Source of the DNA: a virus
DNA length: 33,043 bases
Direction: 5' to 3' (one strand)
IMG/VR virus record: IMGVR_UViG_3300024346_000282
Span: 1-33,043 of that record
The notes beneath the pieces were generated by a model. That model worked only from the letters and a program-made list of their open reading frames with translations, was not told the DNA's origin and did no database searches. Below, piece by piece: positions 7,998 to 14,895 of the stretch (positions are counted from its first letter, which is position 1; the number at the start of each line of letters is the position of its first letter). The position numbers and the translations under genes were made by a program.

Positions 7998-9209
7998 TTA
8001 ACCGAATGTACGAACTCTCATCTTACCTTTCTTGTTTAGTTTCAACTCCATCTCCAAATAACGAGCAGCATCAATTGCGTGATTCCAGGCATCAATAGGC
8101 TTGTTAATCTCCATACCGTCCCTATCCTTTGCCCAGCAATAATTTTGTAGTTCCTTTCTTAAATTGGTGCTTCGCTTAGTAATTTGAAATGGTTGTTCTT
8201 GCATTAGTCCAACCCCGTACATAATCGAATCCGCACCTTTGGTTACTGGCTTCAAGGTGAAACCATAACGGTTAATATCTGCAATACTTTTCGGGTCTGC
8301 ACTATCAGCGTAACCAATCATTTGTTTGGTAATGTCGTTCTCTTTCAATAGGTCTGCAATGTCTGAATTAAGTAACCCCGTCCGATACACCACCTCATTG
8401 TATATTCTAACCCCGTTATATTCATAACCCATTATTACAGATGTCGGGTCATTACTGTAGCCGAAATCAATAGAGTAGCCTACAAACTTCGCATCCTGGG
8501 GCAAGCTGTCAATCTCTGACCAATTGGAAAACACAACGCCTCGCAGACTCCCAATATTACCCATACCGTAGACATTCCAAAGATTAGCCCAATATTCGCT
8601 AACTAGTTCGGGCGGCTGTTGACCTTCAACGTAATCAACTCCATAAGCCAACCTGTAATAGTTTAGAATCTCATTGCGTTCGTTATCGTCTAACATCTCA
8701 TTATCTTGAAAAGTTAGCTGAATGAAGTCACAATCATCTCTACCTATCACCTCTTTGTCAATGAAGAAAGGAGCATCAGGATTGTAATCCGAATAGACCT
8801 TTTTAGCCCTAGATGCCACTTGTCTGTAGCTTTCTGAATCGCATTTGTTCACCTCATTGAAGTATGCAATGTCGGAGCGTAGACCCTTACCAACATCTGA
8901 CTTGTCCAACCCTATAAACTTGATGAATGAACCGTTAGGAAACCGATACAAAGTACCTGCTAAGAACTTAGATTCAACGTATAGACCTGATAGCTTCATT
9001 ATCTTAACAAAGTCCTTAATGACCGTTAGCCGCATCTTGGTTAACTCTGAAGATATAATCAATATCTCTTTGTTCGGTTGGCTTGATGCGTGATTGATTA
9101 GCAGTATCAGTATAGATATTGTCTTACCGCTACCCTGACCACCTCGAATTACTTTAACGCGCTTCTTTAGACCTGCTATCTTACGGAGTGCCGTGGTCTG
9201 CGCTATCAT
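7998..9209 (-). CDS. terL: Terminase large subunit
   Basis: The 403-aa ATPase-nuclease drives DNA packaging into the prohead. The N-terminal ATPase has Walker A GGQGSGKT at residues 23-30 and Walker B IAYFNEVN at 114-121 (with the catalytic Glu). The C-terminal RNase H-like nuclease has SIDFGYSNDPTS (Asp 248), IGYADSADPKSI (Asp 302) and DAWNHAIDAARY (373-384). Length and motif spacing match Terminase_3-type large subunits, full length. The ATG at 9209 lies 29 nt inside the small-subunit gene. There is no later in-frame Met before Walker A, so this start is accepted. The next gene starts 29 nt downstream of the stop. Unusually, portal and capsid genes are about 18 kb away in another operon. 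Confidence 0.93.
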   Translation of the reverse strand: MIAQTTALRKIAGLKKRVKVIRGGQGSGKTISILILLINHASSQPNKEILIISSELTKMRLTVIKDFVKIMKLSGLYVESKFLAGTLYRFPNGSFIKFIGLDKSDVGKGLRSDIAYFNEVNKCDSESYRQVASRAKKVYSDYNPDAPFFIDKEVIGRDDCDFIQLTFQDNEMLDDNERNEILNYYRLAYGVDYVEGQQPPELVSEYWANLWNVYGMGNIGSLRGVVFSNWSEIDSLPQDAKFVGYSIDFGYSNDPTSVIMGYEYNGVRIYNEVVYRTGLLNSDIADLLKENDITKQMIGYADSADPKSIADINRYGFTLKPVTKGADSIMYGVGLMQEQPFQITKRSTNLRKELQNYCWAKDRDGMEINKPIDAWNHAIDAARYLEMELKLNKKGKMRVRTFG

Positions 9210-9642
9210 CTAACGGGTCTATGTTTAGTATGCTAACGTTTGCGTTTACATTTGTCTCGTTCTTCTCAGCTAGTCCAGCAATCCTATTACCCATACTCGC
9301 ATTGAAGAAACCTAATAGCGTTCCTGTCTTAATGTTGTCGTTCCTTTCTGCCTTTATACGCGTAAGGATGCCCCCAAAGTCATCGTAATAACCATTGTCA
9401 TTATCAAAGTAATGATGGATATGTCTATTGTATTTATCGTAATACCAAACAAAGAAACCATCAATATCATAAGGCATTGGAGGGTTATCTGTTACTCGTT
9501 CGCCATCCTTACCAACGTATTGAACTTTCGCCCATTTAGTAGCCTGACTATCAACATAGCTTTTGTAGTCGTTCCAAGCACTTAACAACTCATCAGGCGT
9601 TTTAAATATCCTTGTAGGGTGTATGTTTCCGTTCTTTGCCAT
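9181..9642 (-). CDS. terS: Terminase small subunit
   Basis: The 153-aa product begins MAKNGNIHPTRIFKTPDELL. Immediately upstream of and overlapping terL, it has the pattern of the GP3_package-type small terminase found in Bacteroidota phages: RIFKTPDELLSAWNDYKSYV, a PPMPYDIDGFFVWYYDKY segment where the substrate DNA-binding domain lies, then an oligomerisation helix (GGILTRIKAERNDNIKTG) and an acidic, disordered tail (NIDPLDDSADHGTP). Small terminases recognise the packaging start and regulate the large subunit. The tail ends inside the terL start region. The family call comes from sequence look plus position. Confidence 0.75.
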   Translation of the reverse strand: MAKNGNIHPTRIFKTPDELLSAWNDYKSYVDSQATKWAKVQYVGKDGERVTDNPPMPYDIDGFFVWYYDKYNRHIHHYFDNDNGYYDDFGGILTRIKAERNDNIKTGTLLGFFNASMGNRIAGLAEKNETNVNANVSILNIDPLDDSADHGTP

Positions 9643-9659
9643 ATTACAAAGGTAATCAA

Positions 9660-10736
9660 TTACATAAGATGATGCGTTAGCCTAGCCACCTGACCGTTAC
9701 TGAACGAATGAACAAAACCCTCAATAGCTTTCTTTGCTCCAACATATCCATTTCTGTGATGCCAGGAGTCTGATGGGCTGGGTGTTCTTAGGTATTCAGC
9801 TGTAACCCCTATGAAGTCTTTGCCGCTCATAAATTTGTGAGTTTGCTTGTGATGTAGGTGGTGCAGGTAGATGTATCTGTAAGGGCAATCAGCAAACATT
9901 TGTGGTGCTTCCGTTGCCATCAACAAGGGCGTGTCGGCTAACTTCGCCCCATCCCCGTGACTTGTAGCAATCATATTGACCCCGTACTTCGTGTACTTCC
10001 TATGGCAGATACTAACGTCAAAAGTTACGTTCTTTGAGTGTCTGAAATAAGCCTCAATAGTTTGGGCTAACATAAACCCACTCATATAATCGTGGTTGGA
10101 AGGATTGAAGATTATCTCAACATCTGAATAAGGTAGTATGCGCTCAATAGCCCTAACGTACATTTCTTTGGCGGCTATAAACGCTTCGTGCCACATTCCG
10201 CTAGTGTCTTGCGGTGTTCCGCTTGTGGTCGTTCGTTTAGGCGTGTCAATGTGAAGGCAATCGTTGCCTATTACAAAGATGACTTTATCAATGTCAAACC
10301 CTTGCGCTTTAGATAGTATTCCGCTAATGCCTTCATCAACTTGGTTTACTGATTTCTCAATATCGTAATTGCTCCCCGTTTCAGATTTGGTTGCCAACTT
10401 GCCAACGTGAATATCCGCTGGGTCTAGCACTAAGCAATGAGGGTCTGATACTTTTACCCTCTTTATCTTCTTGAACTTTGGCGAATAGCTTTGTAAATCC
10501 TTTAGTATCGGCTCAAATGTTTGCTCTAACGTTTGCCCTTCATTTTTTGCGAAGATTGAGAACTTCTCAGACTTGTGCCAGTAGTGCTTAACGTCTTTGA
10601 TGTCAATGCCTGATGCCTTGCATTGCTCTAGAAGTTCGGGTAAATGACCGTGTTCCCTCCATACATCAATGAACGTTTTTTCTTCGCTTGTTAGTCTGTA
10701 TCTATTACCTTTTCCCGAACCAGCTTTGTAGCGCAT
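9660..10736 (-). CDS. Calcineurin-like metallophosphoesterase
   Basis: The 358-aa protein carries the two-metal phosphoesterase motifs in order: D-x-H in LDPADIHVG (Asp 108, His 110), GND in VIGNDCLHID (157-159), N-HD in NPSNHD (214-216), H in TSHGDG (260) and the final H-x-H-like LHHLHHKQTH (291-300). The fold is that of Mre11/SbcD-type nucleases and phosphodiesterases. The N-terminal about 90 residues (RLTSEEKTFIDVWREHGHLPELLEQCK onward in pieces) look like a helical DNA-binding region. It lies directly before the terminase genes in the same operon, so a DNA-processing nuclease in replication or packaging is a reasonable inference. Substrate is not determined. Spacing to neighbours is 3 and 17 nt. 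Confidence 0.85.
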   Translation of the reverse strand: MRYKAGSGKGNRYRLTSEEKTFIDVWREHGHLPELLEQCKASGIDIKDVKHYWHKSEKFSIFAKNEGQTLEQTFEPILKDLQSYSPKFKKIKRVKVSDPHCLVLDPADIHVGKLATKSETGSNYDIEKSVNQVDEGISGILSKAQGFDIDKVIFVIGNDCLHIDTPKRTTTSGTPQDTSGMWHEAFIAAKEMYVRAIERILPYSDVEIIFNPSNHDYMSGFMLAQTIEAYFRHSKNVTFDVSICHRKYTKYGVNMIATSHGDGAKLADTPLLMATEAPQMFADCPYRYIYLHHLHHKQTHKFMSGKDFIGVTAEYLRTPSPSDSWHHRNGYVGAKKAIEGFVHSFSNGQVARLTHHLM

Positions 10737-10739
10737 TAT

Positions 10740-10940
10740 TTAATCTTGGTGTTTAATAACCTCCCAAAAATCAGGGTCGTGTTTTGCTATCTTTTCACTT
10801 GCATACTTCCAATAAGCCTTTGAGAAATCAATTGCTTCTTTGTCTGATTCCAAACCTAAGTCACATTGTATGCTTCGGTTGACACTTAGTAAAGAGTCTA
10901 TTGCTTCTTTGGTTTCCTCGTTTTCTTGATATCTGCTCAT
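10740..10940 (-). CDS. Small hypothetical protein
   Basis: The 66-aa product begins MSRYQENEETKEAIDSLLSV. It is mostly helical and acidic, with one Cys (residue 26) and aromatic residues clustered at the C-terminus (KAYWKYASEKIAKHDPDFWEV). It starts 13 nt after the stop of the small membrane-type protein gene and ends 3 nt before the metallophosphoesterase gene, so it is co-transcribed. I do not recognise it. No membrane segment or nucleic-acid-binding motif is evident. Confidence 0.55.
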   Translation of the reverse strand: MSRYQENEETKEAIDSLLSVNRSIQCDLGLESDKEAIDFSKAYWKYASEKIAKHDPDFWEVIKHQD

Positions 10941-10953
10941 TCCGCTAATTTAA

Positions 10954-11130
10954 TCAATAAGTGCTTAACATCATTTCCGCATCGTTCCACATCAACGCAT
11001 CACGCCAACCGCAATCACAAAGATAACTAGGTTTTGTTTGCGCTTCAATCTTTTTCTGTTCCACTTTGTCAATGTTGCCTAGTGGAGACAATAGACAAGC
11101 TAGTGTAAATAGTCGGAGTATGTTCATCAT
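10954..11130 (-). CDS. Small exported or membrane-anchored protein
   Basis: A 58-aa protein whose ATG (11130) overlaps the TGA of the DnaA-like gene as ATGA. A second ATG follows directly. The N-terminus MMNILRLFTLACLLSPLG (1-18) is a short hydrophobic signal-like segment with a Cys at 12 in FTLAC, an imperfect lipobox (Thr rather than Leu/Val at -3). The rest has two further close cysteines (LCDCGW, 38-42). It may be a small lipoprotein or signal-anchored protein, a class often used by phages for superinfection exclusion. This is inference. The exact ATGA junction is the main argument that it is translated. Confidence 0.5.
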   Translation of the reverse strand: MMNILRLFTLACLLSPLGNIDKVEQKKIEAQTKPSYLCDCGWRDALMWNDAEMMLSTY

Positions 11131-11573
11131 AATAGTTCAGGGTGATAGTTCTCTTTTCCTTCCTTGACAACCTTATAGCCTAGCATCTGCATAATATCGT
11201 CAACTGGATGTTTGAACGAATTATCCCATTCGTACCACTCATTGAACTTCTTTATGGAGTGAATGATGGTTGCGTGGTTTAGCCCTGCATACTCAGCAAT
11301 CTTGGTAAATGTCAATACGTTGCTGCGTTGCTTTCTAGTTAGCCAAAACAGAATTGACCTAGCTAAGATGTACTCTCGTTGCCGTGTCTTAGATGAAAGC
11401 ATTGTGTTGTAATCAATCCCGAAGTAATCGGCTATTATTTGCGCGTGACCTTTGAAGTCAACCTCTTGCACTTTGAACCCCGTTCTAGGTTCTGAACTGC
11501 AAACCATTGCTTTCAGTTTTATACGGTACTCAGCTACCATTTTTTCAATTAGTAAATCTTCTTGTTCAGTCAT
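11127..11573 (-). CDS. DnaA domain IV-like DNA-binding protein
   Basis: The 148-aa product lacks any AAA+ domain. Residues 48-105 match the DnaA C-terminal helix-turn-helix domain: FGIDYNTMLSSKTRQREYIL, ARSILFWLTRK, LTFTKIAEYAGLNHATIIHS, IKKF. The GLNHATIIHSIKK part is the DnaA signature that reads DnaA boxes. A stand-alone domain IV could bind DnaA boxes in phage or host DNA, either to recruit replication proteins or to compete with host DnaA. It follows the PP-loop gene and a tiny hydrophobic peptide gene, overlapping the latter by 8 nt, and is ATGA-linked to the next gene. The helicase-loader gene of the same operon (12931) fits an initiation role. Confidence 0.8.
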   Translation of the reverse strand: MTEQEDLLIEKMVAEYRIKLKAMVCSSEPRTGFKVQEVDFKGHAQIIADYFGIDYNTMLSSKTRQREYILARSILFWLTRKQRSNVLTFTKIAEYAGLNHATIIHSIKKFNEWYEWDNSFKHPVDDIMQMLGYKVVKEGKENYHPELL

Positions 11574-11655
11574 TGTATTTTTGTTTTATCGTTTCTATTA
11601 TCGCCCTTACTCCGCAAAGAATGAAGAAACAGTAAATGCGTAGGGTTGTTATCAT
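11566..11655 (-). CDS. 29-aa hydrophobic peptide
   Basis: A very short gene starting at ATG 11655, which overlaps the TGA of the PP-loop gene as ATGA and runs 8 nt into the DnaA-like gene. The product is MITTLRIYCFFILCGVRAII with a polar tail ETIKQKYND, so it is a possible single membrane span. A second peptide of similar look, also starting MIT, occurs at 12761. Both follow an ATGA junction. Function is unknown. It may act mostly to carry ribosomes to the next start. Confidence 0.4.
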   Translation of the reverse strand: MITTLRIYCFFILCGVRAIIETIKQKYND

Positions 11656-11708
11656 TGGAATAGTTCTGTTTGCGTTGTGTCTTTCTTTCGAATAATACCC
11701 AAAGCCGT
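11650..11708 (-). repeat. Copy A of 59-bp repeat encoding the QTELF tail
   Basis: This segment is about 86% identical (8 mismatches by my count) to 13570-13628. Both encode TALGIIRKKDT-x-QTELF, the stop codon and the ATGA start of the next gene. Most of the mismatches are at third codon positions and leave the peptide unchanged. Confidence 0.8.
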
Positions 11709-12107
11709 AACGTACTTTTCCCCTTTAAAATACTCCTTTGCGTATTTGTGAATCGGCTTATCTTTTAATTCCCTTGTGCAATGTCTCCATAATTTAGACG
11801 GAAGTCCATACTTCTTGATTACATCTTCAAACGGTTCACCTTTACGGCTTGCGTTTTCATAGCTTACTATTCTGTAATCTGTACCGTTTCCTTTACCATC
11901 CTTTACCCACGCCTCAAGCCATTCAATGTCAATGTCAAATTCCGTTGAGCACTTATTAATAAAGTCAAGCGTTTCTGGTAATTCCTTTCCCGTGTTAGCA
12001 AACAGAAATAGTTTGTTGTAGTCTTTGTATTGTGGCAACTCGTTAATTAAAGTAGCCATAAAAGCGGAGGTTCTACCACCTGAGAATGTTATTAGTATAT
12101 TCTTCAT
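11652..12107 (-). CDS. PP-loop PAPS-reductase-like protein, N-terminal half with grafted C-terminal tag
   Basis: The 151-aa product has the PP-loop ATP-pyrophosphatase motif ITFSGGRTSAFM (residues 6-17), FANTGKELPETLDFI (37-50) and the RHCTRELKDKPIH segment (108-120). These belong to the PAPS reductase / adenine nucleotide alpha-hydrolase superfamily, which includes sulfate-activating and DNA-phosphorothioation (DndC) enzymes. Phage members usually run to over 200 residues. Here the protein stops right after KYVTALGI, where family members continue IRADE, and ends instead with RKKDTTQTELFQ, nearly identical to the C-terminus of the methyltransferase-like protein. ATG 12107 is chosen because it is directly before the PP-loop domain; an upstream non-ATG start would add only a basic stretch. 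A separate C-terminal half lies upstream at 12119-12649. Confidence 0.75.
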   Translation of the reverse strand: MKNILITFSGGRTSAFMATLINELPQYKDYNKLFLFANTGKELPETLDFINKCSTEFDIDIEWLEAWVKDGKGNGTDYRIVSYENASRKGEPFEDVIKKYGLPSKLWRHCTRELKDKPIHKYAKEYFKGEKYVTALGIIRKKDTTQTELFQ

Positions 12108-12118
12108 TTTCTTTTTTT

Positions 12119-12649
12119 TTATAGACCGCAATGTCCTGAGTCGCATTCGTTAAAATCATCATCAAACAACTCACCTTGCGGATTCCATTTCTTAATCTGC
12201 TCATAAGCAACATCACTTCGGAAAGTTCCTTTGCTTCCGTTTTCAATATCTGTAAACCATTGCATCTTTCGTCCCTCCTTGTCAAACATCTTTCTCAATA
12301 ACAACGGGCTTCTCCAATGGCAACCCACGCAGTTATTCATATAAGCAAAACGAACATCTTTATCCTTCCAAAATTCCTCAATAGTGTCTTTGTAAATATT
12401 GCCATCTATCAACGGAAACTCAGGCTTACAATAGTCGACTTCTTTCCATTTGTTTCTTCCGTCTTTGTGCTTTTCAAAGGTTGCCTTTACCCTTGTGAAT
12501 CCGTTTACCGTTTTCTCAAGCATACGCTCTGCTCGTCCCGTTTCATTTGCTCGATAACCAAAGCGCATTTCAACTGGTTCTTTTAGGTTCTCATAAATCC
12601 AATGTAGAATCGGCATCGTTTTTAAGTCCGTTGTGCAGTATCTAGCCAT
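12119..12649 (-). CDS. PAPS-reductase-like protein, C-terminal half
   Basis: The 176-aa product from ATG 12649 begins MARYCTTDLKTMPI, equivalent to the RHCTRELKDKPI segment in the middle of PAPS-reductase-like phage proteins, and continues RFGYRANETGR (29-39), a DT-x-EEFW segment (88-93) and a Cys pair NNCVGC (105-110), all features of the C-terminal half of that family. There is no PP-loop. Reading upstream in frame gives further family-like sequence (QVIKNHGGYLPNK) before a stop at 12698-12700, so the gene looks 5'-truncated. It contains QGELF (158-162) near a Cys-rich C-terminus (ECDSGHCGL). It may form a heterodimer with the N-terminal half encoded just downstream, or be a decaying remnant. 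The intact reading frame favours function. Confidence 0.65.
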   Translation of the reverse strand: MARYCTTDLKTMPILHWIYENLKEPVEMRFGYRANETGRAERMLEKTVNGFTRVKATFEKHKDGRNKWKEVDYCKPEFPLIDGNIYKDTIEEFWKDKDVRFAYMNNCVGCHWRSPLLLRKMFDKEGRKMQWFTDIENGSKGTFRSDVAYEQIKKWNPQGELFDDDFNECDSGHCGL

Positions 12650-12653
12650 CTTG

Positions 12654-12761
12654 TTAGGCAAGTACCCACCGTGATTCTTTATGACTTGCCTGGAGCATTA
12701 TGATATGCCATAGGCTTCCTATTATGCTATAAATGAAAATAGCTTGCAATAACGTTATCAT
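12654..12761 (-). CDS. 35-aa hydrophobic peptide
   Basis: A short gene with ATG 12761 overlapping the preceding TGA as ATGA. The product begins MITLLQAIFIYSIIGSLWHI and ends in a polar tail (ASHKESRWVLA). Its stop (12654-12656) lies 5 nt before the ATG of the C-half PAPS-like gene. It occupies, in another frame, DNA that still encodes PAPS-like sequence (residues QVIKNHGG), so it may be a by-product of the truncation rather than a selected gene. Function is unknown. Confidence 0.35.
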   Translation of the reverse strand: MITLLQAIFIYSIIGSLWHIIMLQASHKESRWVLA

Positions 12762-12934
12762 TGTTCGTCTACTATTTCTTCAAATCTAACGCTGTGTTGC
12801 GCTTCTGTTACATCTAAGTTAGCATCTTCAAAATATGTAATTGCTTCATATCTGGTTGTTGCTATACATACTGCTATCAACTCTTCTTTAATATTGTAAT
12901 AGCTCCATTTAATTTTACAAATTCCGTTTTTCAT
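12758..12934 (-). CDS. Small hypothetical protein
   Basis: The 58-aa product begins MKNGICKIKWSYYNIKEELI and ends FEEIVDEQ. It is linked by ATGA overlaps to both the DnaC-like gene upstream (12931-12934) and the 35-aa peptide gene downstream. It is a mix of beta and helical sequence with an acidic second half. I do not recognise it. Both exact junctions and normal codon-like composition support translation. It replaces the place where the N-terminal half of the PAPS-like gene would be expected. Confidence 0.5.
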   Translation of the reverse strand: MKNGICKIKWSYYNIKEELIAVCIATTRYEAITYFEDANLDVTEAQHSVRFEEIVDEQ

Positions 12935-13575
12935 TTTTCTACGTCTTTTCCAGTTACTCCAATTATATTAAACATCTCGTGCATTCTTGACTCGATTCTC
13001 TTGCCGTATTTCTTAGCCATCATCTCAGCGTTAAGGTTACTCGTGGCAAACGTTAGGTAGCCTTTGTTAGTGTATAGCTGGTGGCGTTGGGTAAGCGTAT
13101 CAATACCTACGTTTATTTCTGTTCCGTATCTCTTTATGGAAGAATGCTCTTCTCCTAAGTCATCTATTCCGAACATCTTGCTTTGTAAGGCAGACTCTAA
13201 AGGATAAACGTCCGAGTGGTTCGAGTCTAATTGGTAAAGTCGTTCCATCTCAAAGCCCGTGAAGATGTTGAATTTAAACTTGTTAGTGTAGCCCATCATT
13301 AAACTAAGTGCCTTCAAGTAAACGGTCTTTCCTACTCCCGTGTTTCCCATCAAAATAATGCCTTTGGAAAGGTCGCCTTTGAACTGCTCAGATTGAACGC
13401 AATACCTGACAAGTTGGTCAGTAGTTGCTGGGCTTACGTCTCTCCAGTTCGGAACGATAGACTTGCAGCATTCAATAAAAGCTAATCTTGCACCGTTAAA
13501 TTTCTCTTCTCCGTATGGCTTTAGTTTGTAAACTGTTGAGCCGTTGTTCAGGTGGTTTAAATAGTCTTGTATCAT
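12931..13575 (-). CDS. DnaC/IstB-like AAA+ ATPase (helicase loader)
   Basis: The 214-aa AAA+ protein has Walker A GNTGVGKT (77-84), Walker B MFGIDDLGE (134-142), a sensor-1-like TFATSN motif and a C-terminal Arg-finger region RIESRM. Size and motif layout fit DnaC/DnaI-type replicative helicase loaders. No replicative DnaB-type helicase is seen in the window, so it may load the host helicase or a helicase encoded outside. It starts with ATGA overlap at the methyltransferase-like gene stop and ends with ATGA into the 58-aa gene. The nearby DnaA domain IV protein suggests that the two act together at an origin. Confidence 0.82.
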   Translation of the reverse strand: MIQDYLNHLNNGSTVYKLKPYGEEKFNGARLAFIECCKSIVPNWRDVSPATTDQLVRYCVQSEQFKGDLSKGIILMGNTGVGKTVYLKALSLMMGYTNKFKFNIFTGFEMERLYQLDSNHSDVYPLESALQSKMFGIDDLGEEHSSIKRYGTEINVGIDTLTQRHQLYTNKGYLTFATSNLNAEMMAKKYGKRIESRMHEMFNIIGVTGKDVEK

Positions 13576-13628
13576 TTGAATAGTTCTGTTTGCGCTGTGT
13601 CTTTCTTGCGTATTATTCCAAGAGCCGT
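13570..13628 (-). repeat. Copy B of 59-bp repeat encoding the QTELF tail
   Basis: Partner of 11650-11708, same orientation, at the 3' end of the methyltransferase-like gene. The two enzymes are otherwise unrelated, so the shared end points to recombination or tag exchange. Confidence 0.8.
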
Positions 13629-14291
13629 TTCAAATATAGTTCTACCAGCTTCGTAATCTACCAAGTTACGGGCAATCTTCACATTGCTTTGATTTCCTTT
13701 ATACTTTTTAAAATCATAATCGTGAAACTTTGATAGTTCTACAACTTCGTTTTTTGCGTGTCCTAATTCGGGGTTTTTTCTATCGGTCAAGACATTTGGA
13801 AAGTTAAAGTTTGTCCAATACAAATGCCGCCCTCGTTTCTTTGCTGCTATTAATGGTTCATAATACGGAACTACATTTTCAATAACAAATTTACCTTTGA
13901 ATCTAGCGTCCTTACCATTAGCAACATTATTCATCATAATAATTTCTTGGTAAAGTTTCATATCTGGGTATAGTGTTTTATATTTTGGATTGTATGCTCT
14001 TGCTATGCTATGTGTTGGGCAAGGTGGAGAACTCCAAATAAAGCCAAACTCTTGGTAATGGTCTAACAAATACTGATGAGCATCTGCCACAATAACCGTG
14101 TCATTTGGAAAACGCTCTTGATACATTCTCGCAAGTTCGGGGTCTAACTCCACCGCAGTTACTTCTAATTCAATACCAGCCTCTTCAGCCACTTCGTCCC
14201 ACTTGAATCTGTTGCCACCAAGACAGGCGTAAAGGTTCAGCACTTTCAAGGTCTTGAACGCAGAACTACCGTTATTTTTCACTTCGTGCAT
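13572..14291 (-). CDS. C5-cytosine methyltransferase-like protein with QTELF C-terminus
   Basis: The 239-aa protein shows C5-methyltransferase motifs: SAM-binding LNLYACLGG (18-26), VELDP (47-51), catalytic SSPPCPTHS (87-95, PC with nucleophile Cys 91) and ENV (138-140). At 239 residues it is shorter than standalone bacterial enzymes, with little room for a target-recognition domain, so specificity may be minimal or it may modify bases in another way. It ends TALGIIRKKDTAQTELFK, shared with the PP-loop protein. ATG 14291 is chosen because a farther upstream TTG at 14309 lies inside the promoter -7 box (14307-14314). With the start at 14291 the leader is about 10 nt. It is the first gene of the long operon that ends in the tail genes. 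Likely role: phage DNA modification against restriction. Confidence 0.78.
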   Translation of the reverse strand: MHEVKNNGSSAFKTLKVLNLYACLGGNRFKWDEVAEEAGIELEVTAVELDPELARMYQERFPNDTVIVADAHQYLLDHYQEFGFIWSSPPCPTHSIARAYNPKYKTLYPDMKLYQEIIMMNNVANGKDARFKGKFVIENVVPYYEPLIAAKKRGRHLYWTNFNFPNVLTDRKNPELGHAKNEVVELSKFHDYDFKKYKGNQSNVKIARNLVDYEAGRTIFETALGIIRKKDTAQTELFK

Positions 14292-14306
14292 CTCGTTAAT
14301 TTTGAC

Positions 14307-14356
14307 CAAATGTAATTATATTACCTTAACTTGCAACTATATTTTAAAAATAATTT
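14307..14356 (-). promoter_or_regulatory. Promoter of the modification/packaging/tail operon with conserved upstream element
   Basis: On the minus strand TTG (14336-14334), 19 bp, then TACATTTG (14314-14307) match the Bacteroidota TTG/TAnnTTTG promoter. Five bp upstream of TTG lies AAATTATTTTTAAAA (14356-14342). The same element at the same 5-bp spacing occurs at 20874-20888 (one mismatch) and 32768-32754. The element ends at the stop codon of the preceding gene. Confidence 0.75.
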
Positions 14357-14358
14357 CA

Positions 14359-14619
14359 TTAGTCAACTATTACTACATCATTCTCAATAACCTGCTCAAT
14401 AGCATTCTGGCAAGCCTCGGTTAACTCTATCAGATTCCTATCGGTGCTGCCATTCTTGTAGACGTTATCAAGGAATAAATCTAATTCCTTCTCAAGCCCT
14501 CGCATCCTACGAAATAGGCTTTTCTTTTGCTTACTGTTGCCTCCGAAATCATCTAGTAAGTCTGACGTAAATTGCAATGCTACAATTAATTTGAATGCTT
14601 TCTTTTCTTGTTCTTTCAT
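14359..14619 (-). CDS. Small helical protein
   Basis: The 86-aa product begins MKEQEKKAFKLIVALQFTSD. It is almost entirely helical and highly charged, with a basic middle (SKQKKSLFRRMRGLEKEL) and an acidic end (ENDVVIVD). It is the last gene of the primase operon, 3 nt after the VRR-NUC gene. The stop codon touches the upstream element of the next promoter. I do not recognise it. A nucleic-acid or replication-protein-binding role is possible from its charge and neighbours only. Confidence 0.55.
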   Translation of the reverse strand: MKEQEKKAFKLIVALQFTSDLLDDFGGNSKQKKSLFRRMRGLEKELDLFLDNVYKNGSTDRNLIELTEACQNAIEQVIENDVVIVD

Positions 14620-14622
14620 TGT

Positions 14623-14895
14623 TTAGTTATTTAGGTAATTCTTTAAATCTTCATAGTCTTTCGGCTCTGACACGAATACGATAAAACCGTCCGCGCGCAG
14701 CTTCTTAATTTGATACTGTTGCACTTTGCTCAACACCCCACCCGTATCTTTCACCTCAATAAACAAAGGCGGTCTATCGGGTTTAAATGCCATTAGGTCA
14801 GGCAATCCGTTTACTGTTGCACGTAGTATTTTAATAACAGTCCAGCCGTTAGCTTCTGCGAACTTCTTTATTTTGGTTTGATACTTTGCTTCCAT
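14623..14895 (-). CDS. VRR-NUC domain nuclease
   Basis: The 90-aa single-domain protein matches VRR-NUC nucleases of the PD-(D/E)XK superfamily: GLPDLMAFKP (29-38, catalytic D), PLFIEVKDTGG (43-53, the E-x-K) and KVQQYQIKKLRADGF with the conserved Gln, then FVFVSEP-like strand. Phage VRR-NUC proteins act on branched or Holliday-junction-like DNA and are commonly encoded beside a SNF2-type helicase, as here, where the genes overlap by 28 nt. It probably works with that helicase in recombination-dependent replication or resolution. Confidence 0.88.
   Translation of the reverse strand: MEAKYQTKIKKFAEANGWTVIKILRATVNGLPDLMAFKPDRPPLFIEVKDTGGVLSKVQQYQIKKLRADGFIVFVSEPKDYEDLKNYLNN

Noticed and set aside
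14292-14309. TTG start at 14309 for the methyltransferase-like gene
   Set aside because: The codon lies inside the promoter -7 box TACATTTG, upstream of the expected transcription start.
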